A DNA stretch of 64,000 nt from Leisingera sp. S132 (GCF_025144465.1 NZ_CP083553.1:1238001-1302000), one strand, 5' to 3'. Shown: positions 52,236 through 62,611, counted from the first letter of the stretch. Notes: a model not told the origin generated them from the sequence alone. Translations and numbers: made by a program.

Positions 52236-53459
52236 TCAGAGCCCCATGCAGTTCGCGTAATAGGTGGTGGTGGCGGGCCAGTCGGAGAACACGCCCGCGA
52301 CCCCCACATCCCGGGCCAGCACATCCAGCAGCTGGTAATACATGCTGTCGTCCGTGGTGAGGTCCGCAACTGACTGGAAGTACCAGCCGCCGCCCGAGGC
52401 CAGCGGGCCGGAGCGTTCCAGCGTCCAGGTGATCAGCTTGAGGCCGGCGGCCTTGGCGGCCTTGGCATAGGCCGACGGAACGATCTGGCCGTCCTCAGCG
52501 GTAACCAGCATCCACATCGGCGGCGCGATGTAGTTGACGCCTTTGGCGTGCAGCGCGGCAAAGTCATGCGGGAAAGTTTCCGGGTTGTTGTGGTCGAAGC
52601 CCTGGTGCTCGTAGCTGGCGTCGAGGAACACCGCCTGTTTGCCGAATTCCGGTTCGTTTTCAATCCAGTAGAGCACGTCATCCAGGTTGAAGCTTTGCGC
52701 CCAGACGTCTGAGGCGGGGATGCCGGCGGATTTGTATTCGTCGATCAGTTTCTGGGCGTAATCTGCCTGGGAGAAGCCGTTGAAGGGCATCTCCACCGCC
52801 GGGCCTTTCAGCTCCGGGGTGAATTTGGCGCCAAGCGATTTGAACAGGGCAATCGACTCCGCGTGGGTCATGCTGGTCGCATCACCGGCAAACAGGGTGG
52901 AGCGCCAGCTGGCGGTGCCGCCCTGGTAGGCCTCGGCAGTCAAGGCCGTCTTGTCGGCGCTGTCCATCTTGGGCTGCAGGCTGCGGAACTCTGCCAGGGT
53001 GATCTCAGACGTGCGGCACTCGGCCGTTGCAGGCGTTTCACCGTCCGCCGGGGTGAAGGGGGTGACGCAGGTGTCCGCCAGCTCAGAGGTCAGGATGTTG
53101 GTGGTGGTGTGCAGGTCATTCTGGGCGTGGCGGCAGACCAGCTCCAGGTCCTTGGTGAAGGTGACGTCGCATTCCAGGATGCCTGCGCCCATCTGGGCGG
53201 CGGCAATGTTGGATTCGGCGGTGTGTTCGGGGAACATCAGCGGCGCGCCGCGGTGGCCGATGGAGAAATCAGAGCGCTGCGGCACCTGGCGCAGGCAGGA
53301 CTGCAGCTTGTCCTTCAGCGCGCCCTCCGGCAGCTTGGAGATCAGATAGGCAGGGCGGGGGCCGTAGCTGAGGCCGGTATCCGCCGCAACCGGGGGATTG
53401 CCGGCAAAGAGGGCGGTGGACACAAGCAGGGCGGTTGCCGGCGTCAGGGCAAAGCGCAT
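52236..53459 (-). CDS. Periplasmic glycerophosphodiester phosphodiesterase
   Basis: A 407-residue GDPD-family enzyme. A signal peptide (residues 1-26, ending VAADTG) exports it. The catalytic start is [18 protein letters not shown] (His and Arg of HRG, Glu of PEHT) and [22 protein letters not shown] (Glu-x-Asp metal pair and His). [10 protein letters not shown] near 350 completes the barrel. It releases glycerol-3-phosphate from phospholipid head-group diesters. Longer than E. coli GlpQ (358). No glp or ugp genes are adjacent. Confidence 0.92.
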   Translation of the reverse strand: MRFALTPATALLVSTALFAGNPPVAADTGLSYGPRPAYLISKLPEGALKDKLQSCLRQVPQRSDFSIGHRGAPLMFPEHTAESNIAAAQMGAGILECDVTFTKDLELVCRHAQNDLHTTTNILTSELADTCVTPFTPADGETPATAECRTSEITLAEFRSLQPKMDSADKTALTAEAYQGGTASWRSTLFAGDATSMTHAESIALFKSLGAKFTPELKGPAVEMPFNGFSQADYAQKLIDEYKSAGIPASDVWAQSFNLDDVLYWIENEPEFGKQAVFLDASYEHQGFDHNNPETFPHDFAALHAKGVNYIAPPMWMLVTAEDGQIVPSAYAKAAKAAGLKLITWTLERSGPLASGGGWYFQSVADLTTDDSMYYQLLDVLARDVGVAGVFSDWPATTTYYANCMGL

Positions 53460-53585
53460 TGAAAATTCTCCGGTTGGTCAAAATTTGCGCCAAGAGTGGC
53501 GCCTGTATGTAACACCCGGATTGCGCCCGCATGACGGGCGCATCAAATTCCCATGACAACCAGCGCGGCGCGCAGGCCTGGACCC

Positions 53586-53948
53586 TTACATGAAGCCCAG
53601 TTCGAGGCGTGCCTCGTCGGACATCATCTCCATGCCCCAGGGCGGCTCCCAGGTCAGTTCGACATCGACGCTTTTGACGCCGTCGACCGGAGAGACGGCA
53701 TCGATCAGCCAGCCCGGCATCTCGCCTGCCACCGGGCAGCCCGGCGCGGTCAGGGTCATGATGATCTTCACGTCGTTCTCGTCGCTGATATCAACGGTGT
53801 AGATCAGGCCCAGTTCGTAGATGTTCACCGGGATTTCCGGGTCATAAACGGTGCGGCAGGCGTCGACGATGGCCTCGTACAGCGGGTGGCTGACGGAGGA
53901 GGGCGCGATCAGCGGGGCGCCTTCGAGCGGTTCGGCAGGGTTGGTCAT
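53586..53948 (-). CDS. SufT/MIP18-family Fe-S assembly protein (DUF59)
   Basis: A 120-residue protein of the DUF59/PaaD-MIP18 family. DACRTVYDPEIPVNIYELGLIY, the conserved IMTLTAPGCPVA with its reactive Cys, and VELTWEPPWGMEMMSDEARLELG are diagnostic of SufT-type proteins that help mature Fe-S proteins. ATG at 53946-53948. Nearby A-type carrier supports the role, although a suf cluster is not in the window. Confidence 0.9.
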   Translation of the reverse strand: MTNPAEPLEGAPLIAPSSVSHPLYEAIVDACRTVYDPEIPVNIYELGLIYTVDISDENDVKIIMTLTAPGCPVAGEMPGWLIDAVSPVDGVKSVDVELTWEPPWGMEMMSDEARLELGFM

Positions 53949-54188
53949 GAGGATCCCGGTTCTATTATCCGACGGTTTATATAGGGAATAAGCGCCCCGG
54001 CGTCCAGAGGCGGCGGGCATGGCGGGATCAGGGAAATATGCCTCACGCTGATGTGAAAATTTGATTTGGGGCGGCACCCGCTCTACGTTGTGAGTCCCCC
54101 GCGATGTTTTTGTAAAGGCTGCCAGATTGCAGCGGACCGGATGCTGTTTGCCGTCCGGGCCGGGCGGGCTGGTGCGCCGGGAGGAGCG

Positions 54189-54947
54189 ATGCGTGATCCG
54201 ATTGCACCCCTACGCGCTGCCGCGCAGGTCTGTCTGACGGCCGCCGCGGGCCTGACGGGCGCAGTTGCCGCCACAGCCGGGGAAAGCTGGCAGTGGCAGC
54301 TGACGCCCTTCATGGTGGCGCCTTCCATCGACAGCACGACCGAGCTGGGCTGGAGCGGCGGCGATGTTTCCATTGACGCCGGCGATGTGTTCGACCAGTT
54401 GCAGGCGGGCGGGATGCTGCAGTTCGAGGGCACCCACTACAGCAACTTCGGTTTCCGGCTGCGCTATGCGGTGCTGGATGCCGATTCCAATGCGCTGTCG
54501 TCAGTGGGGCCGGGCGGGGTGCGCTATGACCAGAACCTGGCCGAGGCGCTGGTGACCTACCGGTTCGGCCGCGGGCTCGACCAGTTCGAAGTTTTCGGGG
54601 GCCTGCGCCACTGGGACGTGGATGTGACCGCCTCCTTGCCGGGGGCGGCCCTGCGGCGCGGGGCGGACTGGACCGATCCCGTGGTTGGCATGCGCTGGGA
54701 ACGGCGGCTGTCGGACAGCTTCAGCGTGACCCTGGAAGGGGACATCGGCGGTTTCGGCGCCGGGTCGGAGGAGAGCTGGTCGGTGATGGGCGGCCTGGTG
54801 CATCACCGCTGGAAAAATGCGTCCATCTATGTGCTCTACCGCGGGCTGGGGGTGGAGTATGAGGAAGGCACCCGCGGCACCGGCAGTTTCTTCCGCCATG
54901 ACGCGGTGACGCACAGCCTGCTGGCCGGAGTCGGGTTCCGGTTTTGA
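54189..54947 (+). CDS. Outer-membrane beta-barrel protein
   Basis: A 252-residue protein with a signal peptide (about residues 1-29) and alternating amphipathic strands, e.g. GMLQFEGTHYSNFGFRLRYAVLD and EALVTYRFGRGLDQFEVFGGLRH, ending with the C-terminal Phe motif LLAGVGFRF used by the Bam machinery. It looks like an eight- to ten-stranded barrel of the OmpW/OmpA_membrane-like type. GGGAGGAGCG precedes the ATG. The IS3-family element begins 45 bases past its stop. Confidence 0.75.
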   Translation: MRDPIAPLRAAAQVCLTAAAGLTGAVAATAGESWQWQLTPFMVAPSIDSTTELGWSGGDVSIDAGDVFDQLQAGGMLQFEGTHYSNFGFRLRYAVLDADSNALSSVGPGGVRYDQNLAEALVTYRFGRGLDQFEVFGGLRHWDVDVTASLPGAALRRGADWTDPVVGMRWERRLSDSFSVTLEGDIGGFGAGSEESWSVMGGLVHHRWKNASIYVLYRGLGVEYEEGTRGTGSFFRHDAVTHSLLAGVGFRF

Positions 54948-55067
54948 GGGCCGAAAAGTGAGCTTGCCTTTGCCCTGCGCCTGTATGTGGCGTGCCCCCA
55001 TCGGGTGGTCCGGTTTAATTGTTAGTGCATCGTGGGTCTGGAGCTCACCCCATTTTTGGCCCGGGCT

Positions 55068-55947
55068 TCATGCGACCTTTCGGGTTTCGTTCAGTTGGGC
55101 CGCACATTCGCTCGGCGTCAAGTTCCCCGGCGAGGAATGCGGCCTGGCTTCATTGTAATCGGCTCTCCATTCGCTGATCCGCTTTCGGGCGTCGTCCATC
55201 GACAGGAACCATGAGGCGTTCAAGCATTCCTGTCTAAGGCGGCTGTTGAACGCTTCGATGTATGCGTTATCTTTCGGTTTTCCGGGCCTCGAGAAGTCCA
55301 ACTCGACCTTGTTCAGGTAGGCCCGCTGGTCAAGTAACCGGCCGGCGAACTCAGGCCCCTTGTCGGCTCGAATGCTTCGTGGCTTGCCTCGGATCCGGGC
55401 TAACCGATCCAATTCATCACTGACCTGGCAGGCTCGGAAGTTTGTCCTCGCAGCAGTCGCGAGAGCCTCTCTCGTAAAGCAGTCGGCAATGGTCGCAATA
55501 CGAAACGGTTTTTCGTCGAACGGCCGGTCCGACATGAAGTCCCCTCCCGGCGATGCACGGCATCGCCTGCCGGGCAGGGATTGCCCAGATCTCATTCATG
55601 CCGTCAGCCTCGGATCGGCCGGATCGATACCGGCAGGCCCGGCGCCGCTTCGGGCTGCGGGTCCGGATCGACAGGCCCTCTTCGCAGTACAGGCGGTACA
55701 GGCGCTTGTGGTTCACATGCCACCCCTCCCTTTGCAGCAGTATGTGCAGGCGACGATATCCATACCGCACACGGCTTTCGGCCAACTCCTTCAGGCGCAT
55801 CCGCAATTCAACCGCCGGATCGCGCCTGGATTGATATCTGCGGGAAGCCCGTCCGAAGCCCATGGCATTACAAGCACGGCGCTCCGACACCTCAAACACA
55901 CCCTGATAGTGCCGGACGACCTCGCGGCGGCGGACAGGCTTCACCAC
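55068..55947 (-). pseudogene. IS3-family transposase orfB, frameshifted by a 37-bp insert
   Basis: The first half (55947 down to 55580) has YGYRRLHILLQREGWHVNHKRLYRLY and NEIWA; the second half, in another frame, has DFMSDRPFDEKPFRIATIADCF, IRADKGPEFAG and NAYIEAFNSRLRQECLNASWF. Removing bases 55543-55579 joins them as NEIWAMDFMSD, the family sequence. The second catalytic motif reads ADKGPEF instead of VDNGPEF. The frame also relies on the overlap with orfA at an A6G slippery run. Not functional as it stands. Confidence 0.92.
55543..55579 (-). repeat. Double-hairpin micro-insert A (37 bp) inside IS3 orfB
   Basis: On the minus strand: palindrome CCTGCC-C-GGCAGG, hairpin CGATGC-CGT-GCATCG, tail CCGGGAGG. 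It splits the codons of the conserved AMDF motif, and its removal restores the frame exactly. Same architecture as the insert at 56320-56360. Confidence 0.8.
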
Positions 55948-56207
55948 TTTTTTCTCAGCGCGTCCTGCAACATCGTTTTGTCCAGCGTCAGATCAGCGAC
56001 CAGGCGCTTCAGCTTGCTGTTCTCGTCTTCGAGCTGTTTCAGCCGCCGGATCTCCGACACACCCATCCCCGCATAGACCTTCTTACCGCGATAGAACGTC
56101 GCTTCCGCGACCCCCATCTTGCGGCAAATCTCTCCAACCGCCGTCCCGGCTTCCGCTTGCCTTAAAGCAAAGGCAATCTGTTCGTCGCTCAATCGTTTCT
56201 TCGGCAT
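55941..56207 (-). CDS. IS3-family transposase orfA
   Basis: An 88-residue helix-turn-helix protein (KRLSDEQIAFALRQAEAG, EICRKMGVAEATFYRGKKVY) with the C-terminal leucine-rich coiled coil KQLEDENSKLKRLVADLTLD. GGGAG precedes the ATG. It ends at AAAAAAGTGGTGA, where the A6G run is the usual minus-one slip site for making the OrfAB fusion. Intact. Confidence 0.93.
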   Translation of the reverse strand: MPKKRLSDEQIAFALRQAEAGTAVGEICRKMGVAEATFYRGKKVYAGMGVSEIRRLKQLEDENSKLKRLVADLTLDKTMLQDALRKKW

Positions 56208-56279
56208 CGGTACACTCCCTCTCTTGCCAGAAATGTTCCCAAAAATTCGCATTCACTCCGGACCAGTTTCAGGGGGCAC

Positions 56280-56467
56280 ATGCCCGCCGAGCGCCTCGGT
56301 CCGGCAGGCTTCGATCGCCCCCTCTCGTGACATTGCTTAGCAATGCACTGCCGGGCAGTGGACATTACCCTGAGCTGGGTGTGGCTGACATGCCCGGCAT
56401 TGGCCCGCCGCCATGCGGGACCATGGGCGCGAAAGATGTCAGCGATTTCAAGCCTCGGGCGGGGCAC
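56280..56467 (-). pseudogene. IS91-family transposase, N-terminal fragment
   Basis: Starts [19 protein letters not shown] and [15 protein letters not shown], matching the start of IS91-family transposases. The frame then breaks at a 41-bp insert (56320-56360). Beyond it, in another frame, AIEACRTEALGG continues the family sequence until the IS3-family end at 56279. The remainder (about 85-90% of a normal transposase) is not found on the other side of the IS. Confidence 0.82.
56320..56360 (-). repeat. Double-hairpin micro-insert B (41 bp) inside the IS91 fragment
   Basis: On the minus strand: palindrome CACTGCC-C-GGCAGTG, hairpin CATTGC-TAA-GCAATG, tail TCACGAGAGGG. Its removal rejoins VMS-AIEACR, the family sequence. 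The stems differ from insert A by paired compensatory changes. Confidence 0.78.
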
Positions 56468-57225
56468 CGCCCCGGTCCGCTTATCCCGCCTTCGATCCTG
56501 CAGCTTGGCCAGCGTCTCGTAGGGGCTGCCGTGTCACGGATCAGCTTCGTGGCGACATGTGTGTAGCGCTCCGTTGTCTCGAGTATGGAATGCCCGAGCA
56601 GCACCTGGATCACCCGCAGATCTGTCCCAGCCTCCAGAAGATGTGTCGCGAAGCTATGCCGCAGCGTGTGCAGCGTGCTGCCTGGCTTCTTGATCCCCGC
56701 GATGAGCTTTGCCGAGCTGAAGGTGCGGTGGAGCTGGCGCGACGAGAGGGGGTTGATCTTGGGCTTGCCCGGAAACAATCAGCCCTCGGGCCGCGCCTCG
56801 CGCCAGTAATCGCGCAGCAGGTTCAGCAATCCCGGCGACAGCATGAAACTCCGGTCCTTCCGCCACTTGCCCTGTTCGACATGGATCAGCATCCGGTCGC
56901 TGTCGATATCGCTGACCTTGAGATTGCAGGCTTCAGATGCACTGAGCGCGGCCCCATAGAAAATTCTGAGCGCCGCCCGGTTCTTCAGCCCCGGTCCTGG
57001 TACGACCCGCAGCAGCGCCGCTACTTCCTCGGCGCTGAACACCACGGGGAGCTTGCGCGGCTGGGTGCGGAACTGCATGTGCCGCTTCATCTCGCCCCGC
57101 CCGCAGGTGGTCTCAAAAGAGAACTTCAGCGCAATGAGACGGGTGTTGTAGGTCGGCGACCTGACACCGCGGTTGGCAAGAGAGGGCGGTGCTTGCTGCA
57201 CAGCCCGTGCGGCTCGCAAGGTCAT
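56365..57225 (-). pseudogene. Tyrosine recombinase, inactivated (IS91-associated type)
   Basis: Upstream part: RKLPVVFSAEEVAALLRV, FYGAALSASEACNLKVSDID. Downstream part in the same frame: [36 protein letters not shown] with His-x-x-Arg and the nucleophile Tyr. The two are split by a TGA at 56779-56781 where the family has Trp (ARPEG-Trp-LFPG). In addition the first catalytic Arg is Ser (ALSASEA for GLRASEA), and the N-terminal SAM-like domain is incomplete. Two independent inactivating changes show long decay. It precedes the IS91 fragment on the same strand, a known pairing. Confidence 0.85.
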
Positions 57226-57348
57226 GGTGCCGCCGGACTTGCTGGTTATTGAGGGGAAATGCGCCGGTGCCTGGCTCGTGTTAAAAGGTGCAGCGGGAGG
57301 CTGCGTGCCGAGAGGCCGCGCCGGCTGGAGGTAAGTGCCACACCAGAA

Positions 57349-57370
57349 CCGGAGCCCAAGCGGGCTCCGG
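57349..57370 (-). terminator. Hairpin terminator of qmcA-nfeD
   Basis: A 9-bp stem CCGGAGCCC/GGGCTCCGG with a 4-base loop, 9 bases past the nfeD stop. The following minus-strand TTCTGG is a weak T run. Confidence 0.6.
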
Positions 57371-57378
57371 CCAAAGGA

Positions 57379-57654
57379 TCAGTCGTTGATATCGTGGTTG
57401 AAGGTCTTCACCTGGCCCTTGGGCAGGGCGAAGAGCTTGCGCATCACCAGCCAGGCCGCCAGCGACAGGGCGGCGAAGCTCAGGAGCAGCGGCGGCAGGG
57501 TGATGCCGGCGCCGGCCAGCAGCAGCAGCGCCACCACCGCGGCGCCAATGGCAAAGCCCAGGAAGACAAAGCCCGGCGCCAGCACCTCGAGGATCGCCAG
57601 CACCAGCGCGCCCGCGCCCCAGACCCACCACAGGGCCCAGAAGGGGGTGTCCAT
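57379..57654 (-). CDS. NfeD-family membrane protein
   Basis: A 91-residue protein with two to three membrane helices (FWALWWVWGAGALVLAILEVLAPGF, AIGAAVVALLLL, LSFAALSLAAWLVM) matching the membrane part of NfeD. The soluble OB-fold of longer NfeD proteins is missing, so this is the short type that pairs with SPFH proteins. The ATG overlaps the stop of the SPFH gene (TGATG), so translation is coupled. Confidence 0.85.
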   Translation of the reverse strand: MDTPFWALWWVWGAGALVLAILEVLAPGFVFLGFAIGAAVVALLLLAGAGITLPPLLLSFAALSLAAWLVMRKLFALPKGQVKTFNHDIND

Positions 57655-58544
57655 CACTTGCCCCCTTTCAGCAGGTTGAAGGCATTGCCGAAGGCTTCCA
57701 GCGCGTGGGCCGGGACCAGGATGGTCTGCTTGCCTTCGCCCTTGCCGAGCGCGGTCAGCGATTCCACCTGTTTCAGGGCGACCTGGTACTGGGCCGCCTC
57801 GATGCCGTTTTCGCGGATCGCCTTGGCGACCACTTCGGTGGCATAGGCCTCTGCCTCGGCCTGGATGCGGCGGGCCTTGGCGGTCTGCTCGGCGGCATAA
57901 AGCTCCGCATCGGCATTGAGCTCCACTGCGCGTTTCTGGCCTTCGGCCTTGGTGACTTCGGCGCGGCGGGCGCGCTCGGCGTTCAGCTGCTGCAGCATGG
58001 CGTCGCGGGTGGCCTGGTCCAGATTCACGTCCAGGATCTCGGCGCGGGTCACTTCGATGCCCCAGTCATCCACTGCGCTCTCGACGCTTTCCTGGATGCG
58101 GGCGATCAGCTGGGCGCGGTTCGACTGCACCTCGTCCAGGTCCATCTTGCCGATCTCGGCACGCACGATGCCGGCCACGGTGGTGGCAATGGCGCCATCC
58201 ACGTCGCGGATCCGGTAGACGGTCTTTTCCGGTTCCAGAATGCGGTAGAACACCGACGTGTCGATCTGCACCAGCACGTTGTCCTTGGTGATCGCGTCCT
58301 GGGTGGCGTTGGGCAGCTGGCGTTCCAGGATCGAGATCTTGTGGCGGGCCACATCCAGGAAGGGCACGATAAAGTTGATACCCGGGCCCAGCACCGAATG
58401 CAGGCGGCCAAAGCGTTCGACCACGTATTTCTCCGACTGCGGCACGATCTTGATGCCCTTAAGGACAATGATGATCAGCAGCACCGCGCCCAGCAGATAC
58501 AGCAGGTTGCCGGACAGGAGGTCGAGGATGAGGTCTTCGTTCAT
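57654..58544 (-). CDS. SPFH/Band 7 membrane protein (QmcA-like)
   Basis: A 296-residue SPFH protein: an N-terminal membrane helix (NLLYLLGAVLLIIIVL), then VPQSEKYVVERFGRL, VPFLDVARHKISILERQ, KDNVLVQIDTSVFYRI, and a C-terminal coiled coil rich in Ala/Glu (DAELYAAEQTAKARRIQAEA). This is the QmcA/stomatin arrangement of membrane microdomain scaffolds, which with NfeD and FtsH-type proteases form quality-control assemblies. The ATG at 58542-58544 has AAAGGA upstream; the frame extends from a TTG 36 codons earlier through a Pro/Ala-rich stretch that is probably not translated. Confidence 0.9.
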   Translation of the reverse strand: MNEDLILDLLSGNLLYLLGAVLLIIIVLKGIKIVPQSEKYVVERFGRLHSVLGPGINFIVPFLDVARHKISILERQLPNATQDAITKDNVLVQIDTSVFYRILEPEKTVYRIRDVDGAIATTVAGIVRAEIGKMDLDEVQSNRAQLIARIQESVESAVDDWGIEVTRAEILDVNLDQATRDAMLQQLNAERARRAEVTKAEGQKRAVELNADAELYAAEQTAKARRIQAEAEAYATEVVAKAIRENGIEAAQYQVALKQVESLTALGKGEGKQTILVPAHALEAFGNAFNLLKGGK

Positions 58545-58778
58545 GTAAAATTCCTTTGATGGATCAGCGGGGGCCGCAGGAGCTGCAAGCGCAGCCGGTT
58601 CCGCCGGCGCGCCGGGCAGGGGCTCTGCGCCCGGTGTCTTGGCCTTGTTCAATGACAGGCCTCTTTGTGTGCAATGGTATGCAAGTGAGTGTTTGCCGCG
58701 GCAGTTTCAAGAGGTTGCGGGCGTATATGACGCCTCGCAGCGCAGGCTGGCAAGCCCGGACAGGCCTGCCGGCACAGG

Positions 58779-60185
58779 TCAGTTGCTGGAGGGTTTCAGC
58801 CGCCGCAGCGGGGCCGGGCGGACCCGGTGCTCGATCTCGGCATAAATCAGGCCCGCGATATTCTTGGCGGAGGTCTTCTCGATCCCTTCCAGGCCGGGGG
58901 AGGAGTTCACCTCCAGCACCTTGGGGCCGGTTTCCGAGCGCAGCAGGTCGACGCCCGCCACATTGAGGCCAAACGCGCGGGCCGCGCGCACAGCGGTGGC
59001 CCGCTCCTCCTTGCTGATGCGGACCGTCTCGGCGCTGCCGCCCAGGTGCAGGTTGGAGCGGAAGTCGCCCTCCGCCCCCGAACGTTTCATCGAGGCCACC
59101 ACCTTGGAGCCGACGACGAAGCAGCGGATGTCCACGCCCGCGGCCTCCTTGACGAACTGCTGCACCAGGAAGTTTGCCTTGAGCCCGCGGAAGGCGGTGA
59201 TCACACTTTCGGCGGCCTTCTTGGTTTCCGCCAGCACCACGCCCTTGCCCTGGGTGCTTTCCAGCAGCTTCACGATCAGGGGCGCGCCGCCGACGATCTG
59301 GATCAGGCTGCCGGTGTCCTTGGGCGAGGCGGCAAAGGCGGTGGCGGGCATGCCGATCTTGTGGCGCGCGAGGATCTGGTGCGCGTGCAGCTTGTCGCGG
59401 CTGGCGGTGATGCCTTCGGAGCCGTTGACGCAGAAGGTGCCGAGCGTTTCGAACTGGCGCAAGAGCGCGGTGCCGTACTGGGTGACAGAGGCGCCGATGC
59501 GCGGGATCACCGCGTCATAGCGGGGCAGGCGCTTGCCGTCATAGTGGATTTCCGGCGCCAGCGCGTTCAGCGCCATGTAGCAGCGGGTGGTGTTGATCAC
59601 CTCGACCGTATGGCCGCGGTTTTCGCCTTCTTCCACCAGGCGGCGGGTGGAATAATTGTCCTCGCGGCTGAGAACGGCGATGCGCAAGGCGCGCTTGGGG
59701 GCGGATTTGCGGATGTTGGCAGAGGCGTAGACGGAATAGTCCAGCGCCGGCTGGCACATGCGTTCGCCGGGCACCACGGTCACGTTCTCGGTCAGCGCCT
59801 GGCGGCCGAGCAGCATATGCTTGGCCATGCCGCGCCGGTCGGTCAGCGTCAGCTCCACCGGCCAGGACTGGCCGCCGATCTCCAGCGGGGTTTCGATCAC
59901 AAAGCGCATCTCGCTTTCGCCGTTTGACGATGTCACCTCGCGCCGGTCCTTGATCAGGGCAGAGCAGGGGATTTCCAGATCGTACTGGCCGGGAATGGGG
60001 TGCACCATAAAGCGCACTTTGGGGGCGCTGGCGGGCCCGAAAGTTTCAATCCCGGTCGCGTGCAGCGACGAGGTGCGGGCGCCGGTGTCGACCTTGACCC
60101 GCAGCGCGGGCAGGCCAAGATCCGGAAGGCTGACCCATTCTTCCCAGCCGAGTTTCAATTGCGGTGCAGGGTCGGCTGTGGACAT
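58779..60185 (-). CDS. RimB-RimK fusion: retropepsin-like domain plus ATP-grasp ligase
   Basis: A 468-residue two-domain protein. Residues about 10-150 are a RimB-like domain ([38 protein letters not shown]), with the DTGA motif of retropepsin-like proteases. Residues about 170-460 are a RimK-like ATP-grasp ligase ([51 protein letters not shown]). In E. coli RimK adds glutamates to ribosomal protein S6, and in some bacteria RimB is a separate regulator or protease. It is divergent from tgt, 70 bases away. Confidence 0.88.
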   Translation of the reverse strand: MSTADPAPQLKLGWEEWVSLPDLGLPALRVKVDTGARTSSLHATGIETFGPASAPKVRFMVHPIPGQYDLEIPCSALIKDRREVTSSNGESEMRFVIETPLEIGGQSWPVELTLTDRRGMAKHMLLGRQALTENVTVVPGERMCQPALDYSVYASANIRKSAPKRALRIAVLSREDNYSTRRLVEEGENRGHTVEVINTTRCYMALNALAPEIHYDGKRLPRYDAVIPRIGASVTQYGTALLRQFETLGTFCVNGSEGITASRDKLHAHQILARHKIGMPATAFAASPKDTGSLIQIVGGAPLIVKLLESTQGKGVVLAETKKAAESVITAFRGLKANFLVQQFVKEAAGVDIRCFVVGSKVVASMKRSGAEGDFRSNLHLGGSAETVRISKEERATAVRAARAFGLNVAGVDLLRSETGPKVLEVNSSPGLEGIEKTSAKNIAGLIYAEIEHRVRPAPLRRLKPSSN

Positions 60186-60255
60186 ACGCGGGGCTCCTTG
60201 GCATTAGGGGGAATCGCCGCGGCAGCTATGCGGCAGAGAAGCGCAGGAATACGAT

Positions 60256-61386
<1,131 letters not shown>

Positions 61387-61525
61387 AGCCGCGCAATTGA
61401 ACAGTTTGCTGTGCGCAGATGAGCAGCAGTTCAGGCCGGCCCCCGCTTGAACGCGCGGAGCGGAATGCTCAGGTCTTTCCGGCAACGTTCCTGTTGCTGG
61501 AAACTTTGACCGGAGGGAATTCCCC

Positions 61526-62611
61526 GTGAGCCAAGAATTGTTTTCTGCCAGCACTGCTGGTGCAATTGAGCTGAAAAACCGCATCGTCATGGCACCGCTG
61601 ACCCGCAACCGGGCTGACGACCAGACCGGCGAGGTTCTGGACCGGCATGCGGAATATTATGCCCAGCGGGCGGGCGCCGGACTGATCATCACCGAGGGCA
61701 GCCAGATCAGCCCCGAGGGCAAAGGCTATATCCAGACCCCGGGCATCCACACGGCGGCGCAGGCCGCAGCCTGGCGCAAGGTCACGGATGCGGTCCACGC
61801 GAAGGGTGGCAAGATCGTCATTCAGCTGTGGCATGTCGGGCGGATTACGCATGACTCGCTGCTGCCCGGAGGCACCCATGCTGTGTCTTCCACGGATGCC
61901 GCTGCAGAGGCCCAGACCTTTACCCATGAAGGTTTCGTGCCGACCGCCACGCCGCAGGCGCTGAGCGCTGAAGGCATCCAGCGGGTGGTCGCCGATTACG
62001 TGCAGGCTGCAAAATACGCCAAGGACGCAGGGTTCGACGGTGTCGAGCTGCATGCGGCCAACGGCTATCTGCTGGAGCAGTTTCTGAAGGACGGGGTGAA
62101 CACCCGAACCGATGCCTATGGCGGGTCGCCGGAGAACCGCGCCCGGATCGTTTTCGAGGTTCTTGACGGGCTGCTGACGGTTTGGGAGGCTGGCCGCATT
62201 GGGTTGCGTCTGTCGCCCTTTGCCACCTTCAACGACGTGTCCGACAGCGATCCCGTGGGCCTGTACACGCCGCTGATCCAGCGTCTGAACAGCTATGGCC
62301 TGGCCTATTTGCACATGGTCGAAGGGGAAACCGGCGGTGCACGGGACGGCGATTTCGACGCCCTGCGCCAGCTTTACACCGGCACCTACATGGCCAACAA
62401 TGGCTATGACCGTGAAACTGCGCTGGCGCGGACCGCATCTGGCCAGGCCGACCTCGTGGCCTTCGGGCGCCCCTTCATCGCCAACCCGGATCTGGCTGAG
62501 CGGCTGGCAGCGGACGCGCCGCTGAACGAAGGCAATCCGGAAACCTACTATGGCGGCGGAGACGACGGCTATACCGATTACCCGGTGCTGGAGCAGGTGG
62601 CGGCCGAGTAG
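61526..62611 (+). CDS. Old yellow enzyme family ene-reductase
   Basis: A 361-residue FMN enzyme of the OYE/NemA type: NRIVMAPLTRNRADD, IITEGSQISPEGKGY, IVIQLWHVGRITH, the substrate HAANGYLLEQFLKDGVN, RTDAYGGSPENRARIVFEV and the FMN phosphate site ADLVAFGRPFIANPDL. Such enzymes reduce activated alkenes, N-ethylmaleimide and nitro-compounds. A GTG start (61526-61528) is used because GGAGGG is 7 bases upstream. Stands alone. Confidence 0.93.
   Translation: MSQELFSASTAGAIELKNRIVMAPLTRNRADDQTGEVLDRHAEYYAQRAGAGLIITEGSQISPEGKGYIQTPGIHTAAQAAAWRKVTDAVHAKGGKIVIQLWHVGRITHDSLLPGGTHAVSSTDAAAEAQTFTHEGFVPTATPQALSAEGIQRVVADYVQAAKYAKDAGFDGVELHAANGYLLEQFLKDGVNTRTDAYGGSPENRARIVFEVLDGLLTVWEAGRIGLRLSPFATFNDVSDSDPVGLYTPLIQRLNSYGLAYLHMVEGETGGARDGDFDALRQLYTGTYMANNGYDRETALARTASGQADLVAFGRPFIANPDLAERLAADAPLNEGNPETYYGGGDDGYTDYPVLEQVAAE

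Larger units (their letters stand above)
54992..56279. mobile_element. IS3-family insertion sequence, degenerate
   Basis: About 1288 bp. Matching ends: left GTGCCCCC-ATCGGG-TGGTCCGG and right (complement) GTGCCCCC-TGAAAC-TGGTCCGG, so two 8-base blocks are conserved with a 6-base spacer. It holds orfA and a frameshifted orfB. The flanking bases do not form a target duplication (GGC and ATG). The element interrupts an IS91-type transposase whose remaining part is absent on the other side, so a deletion reached the left end. Confidence 0.88.
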
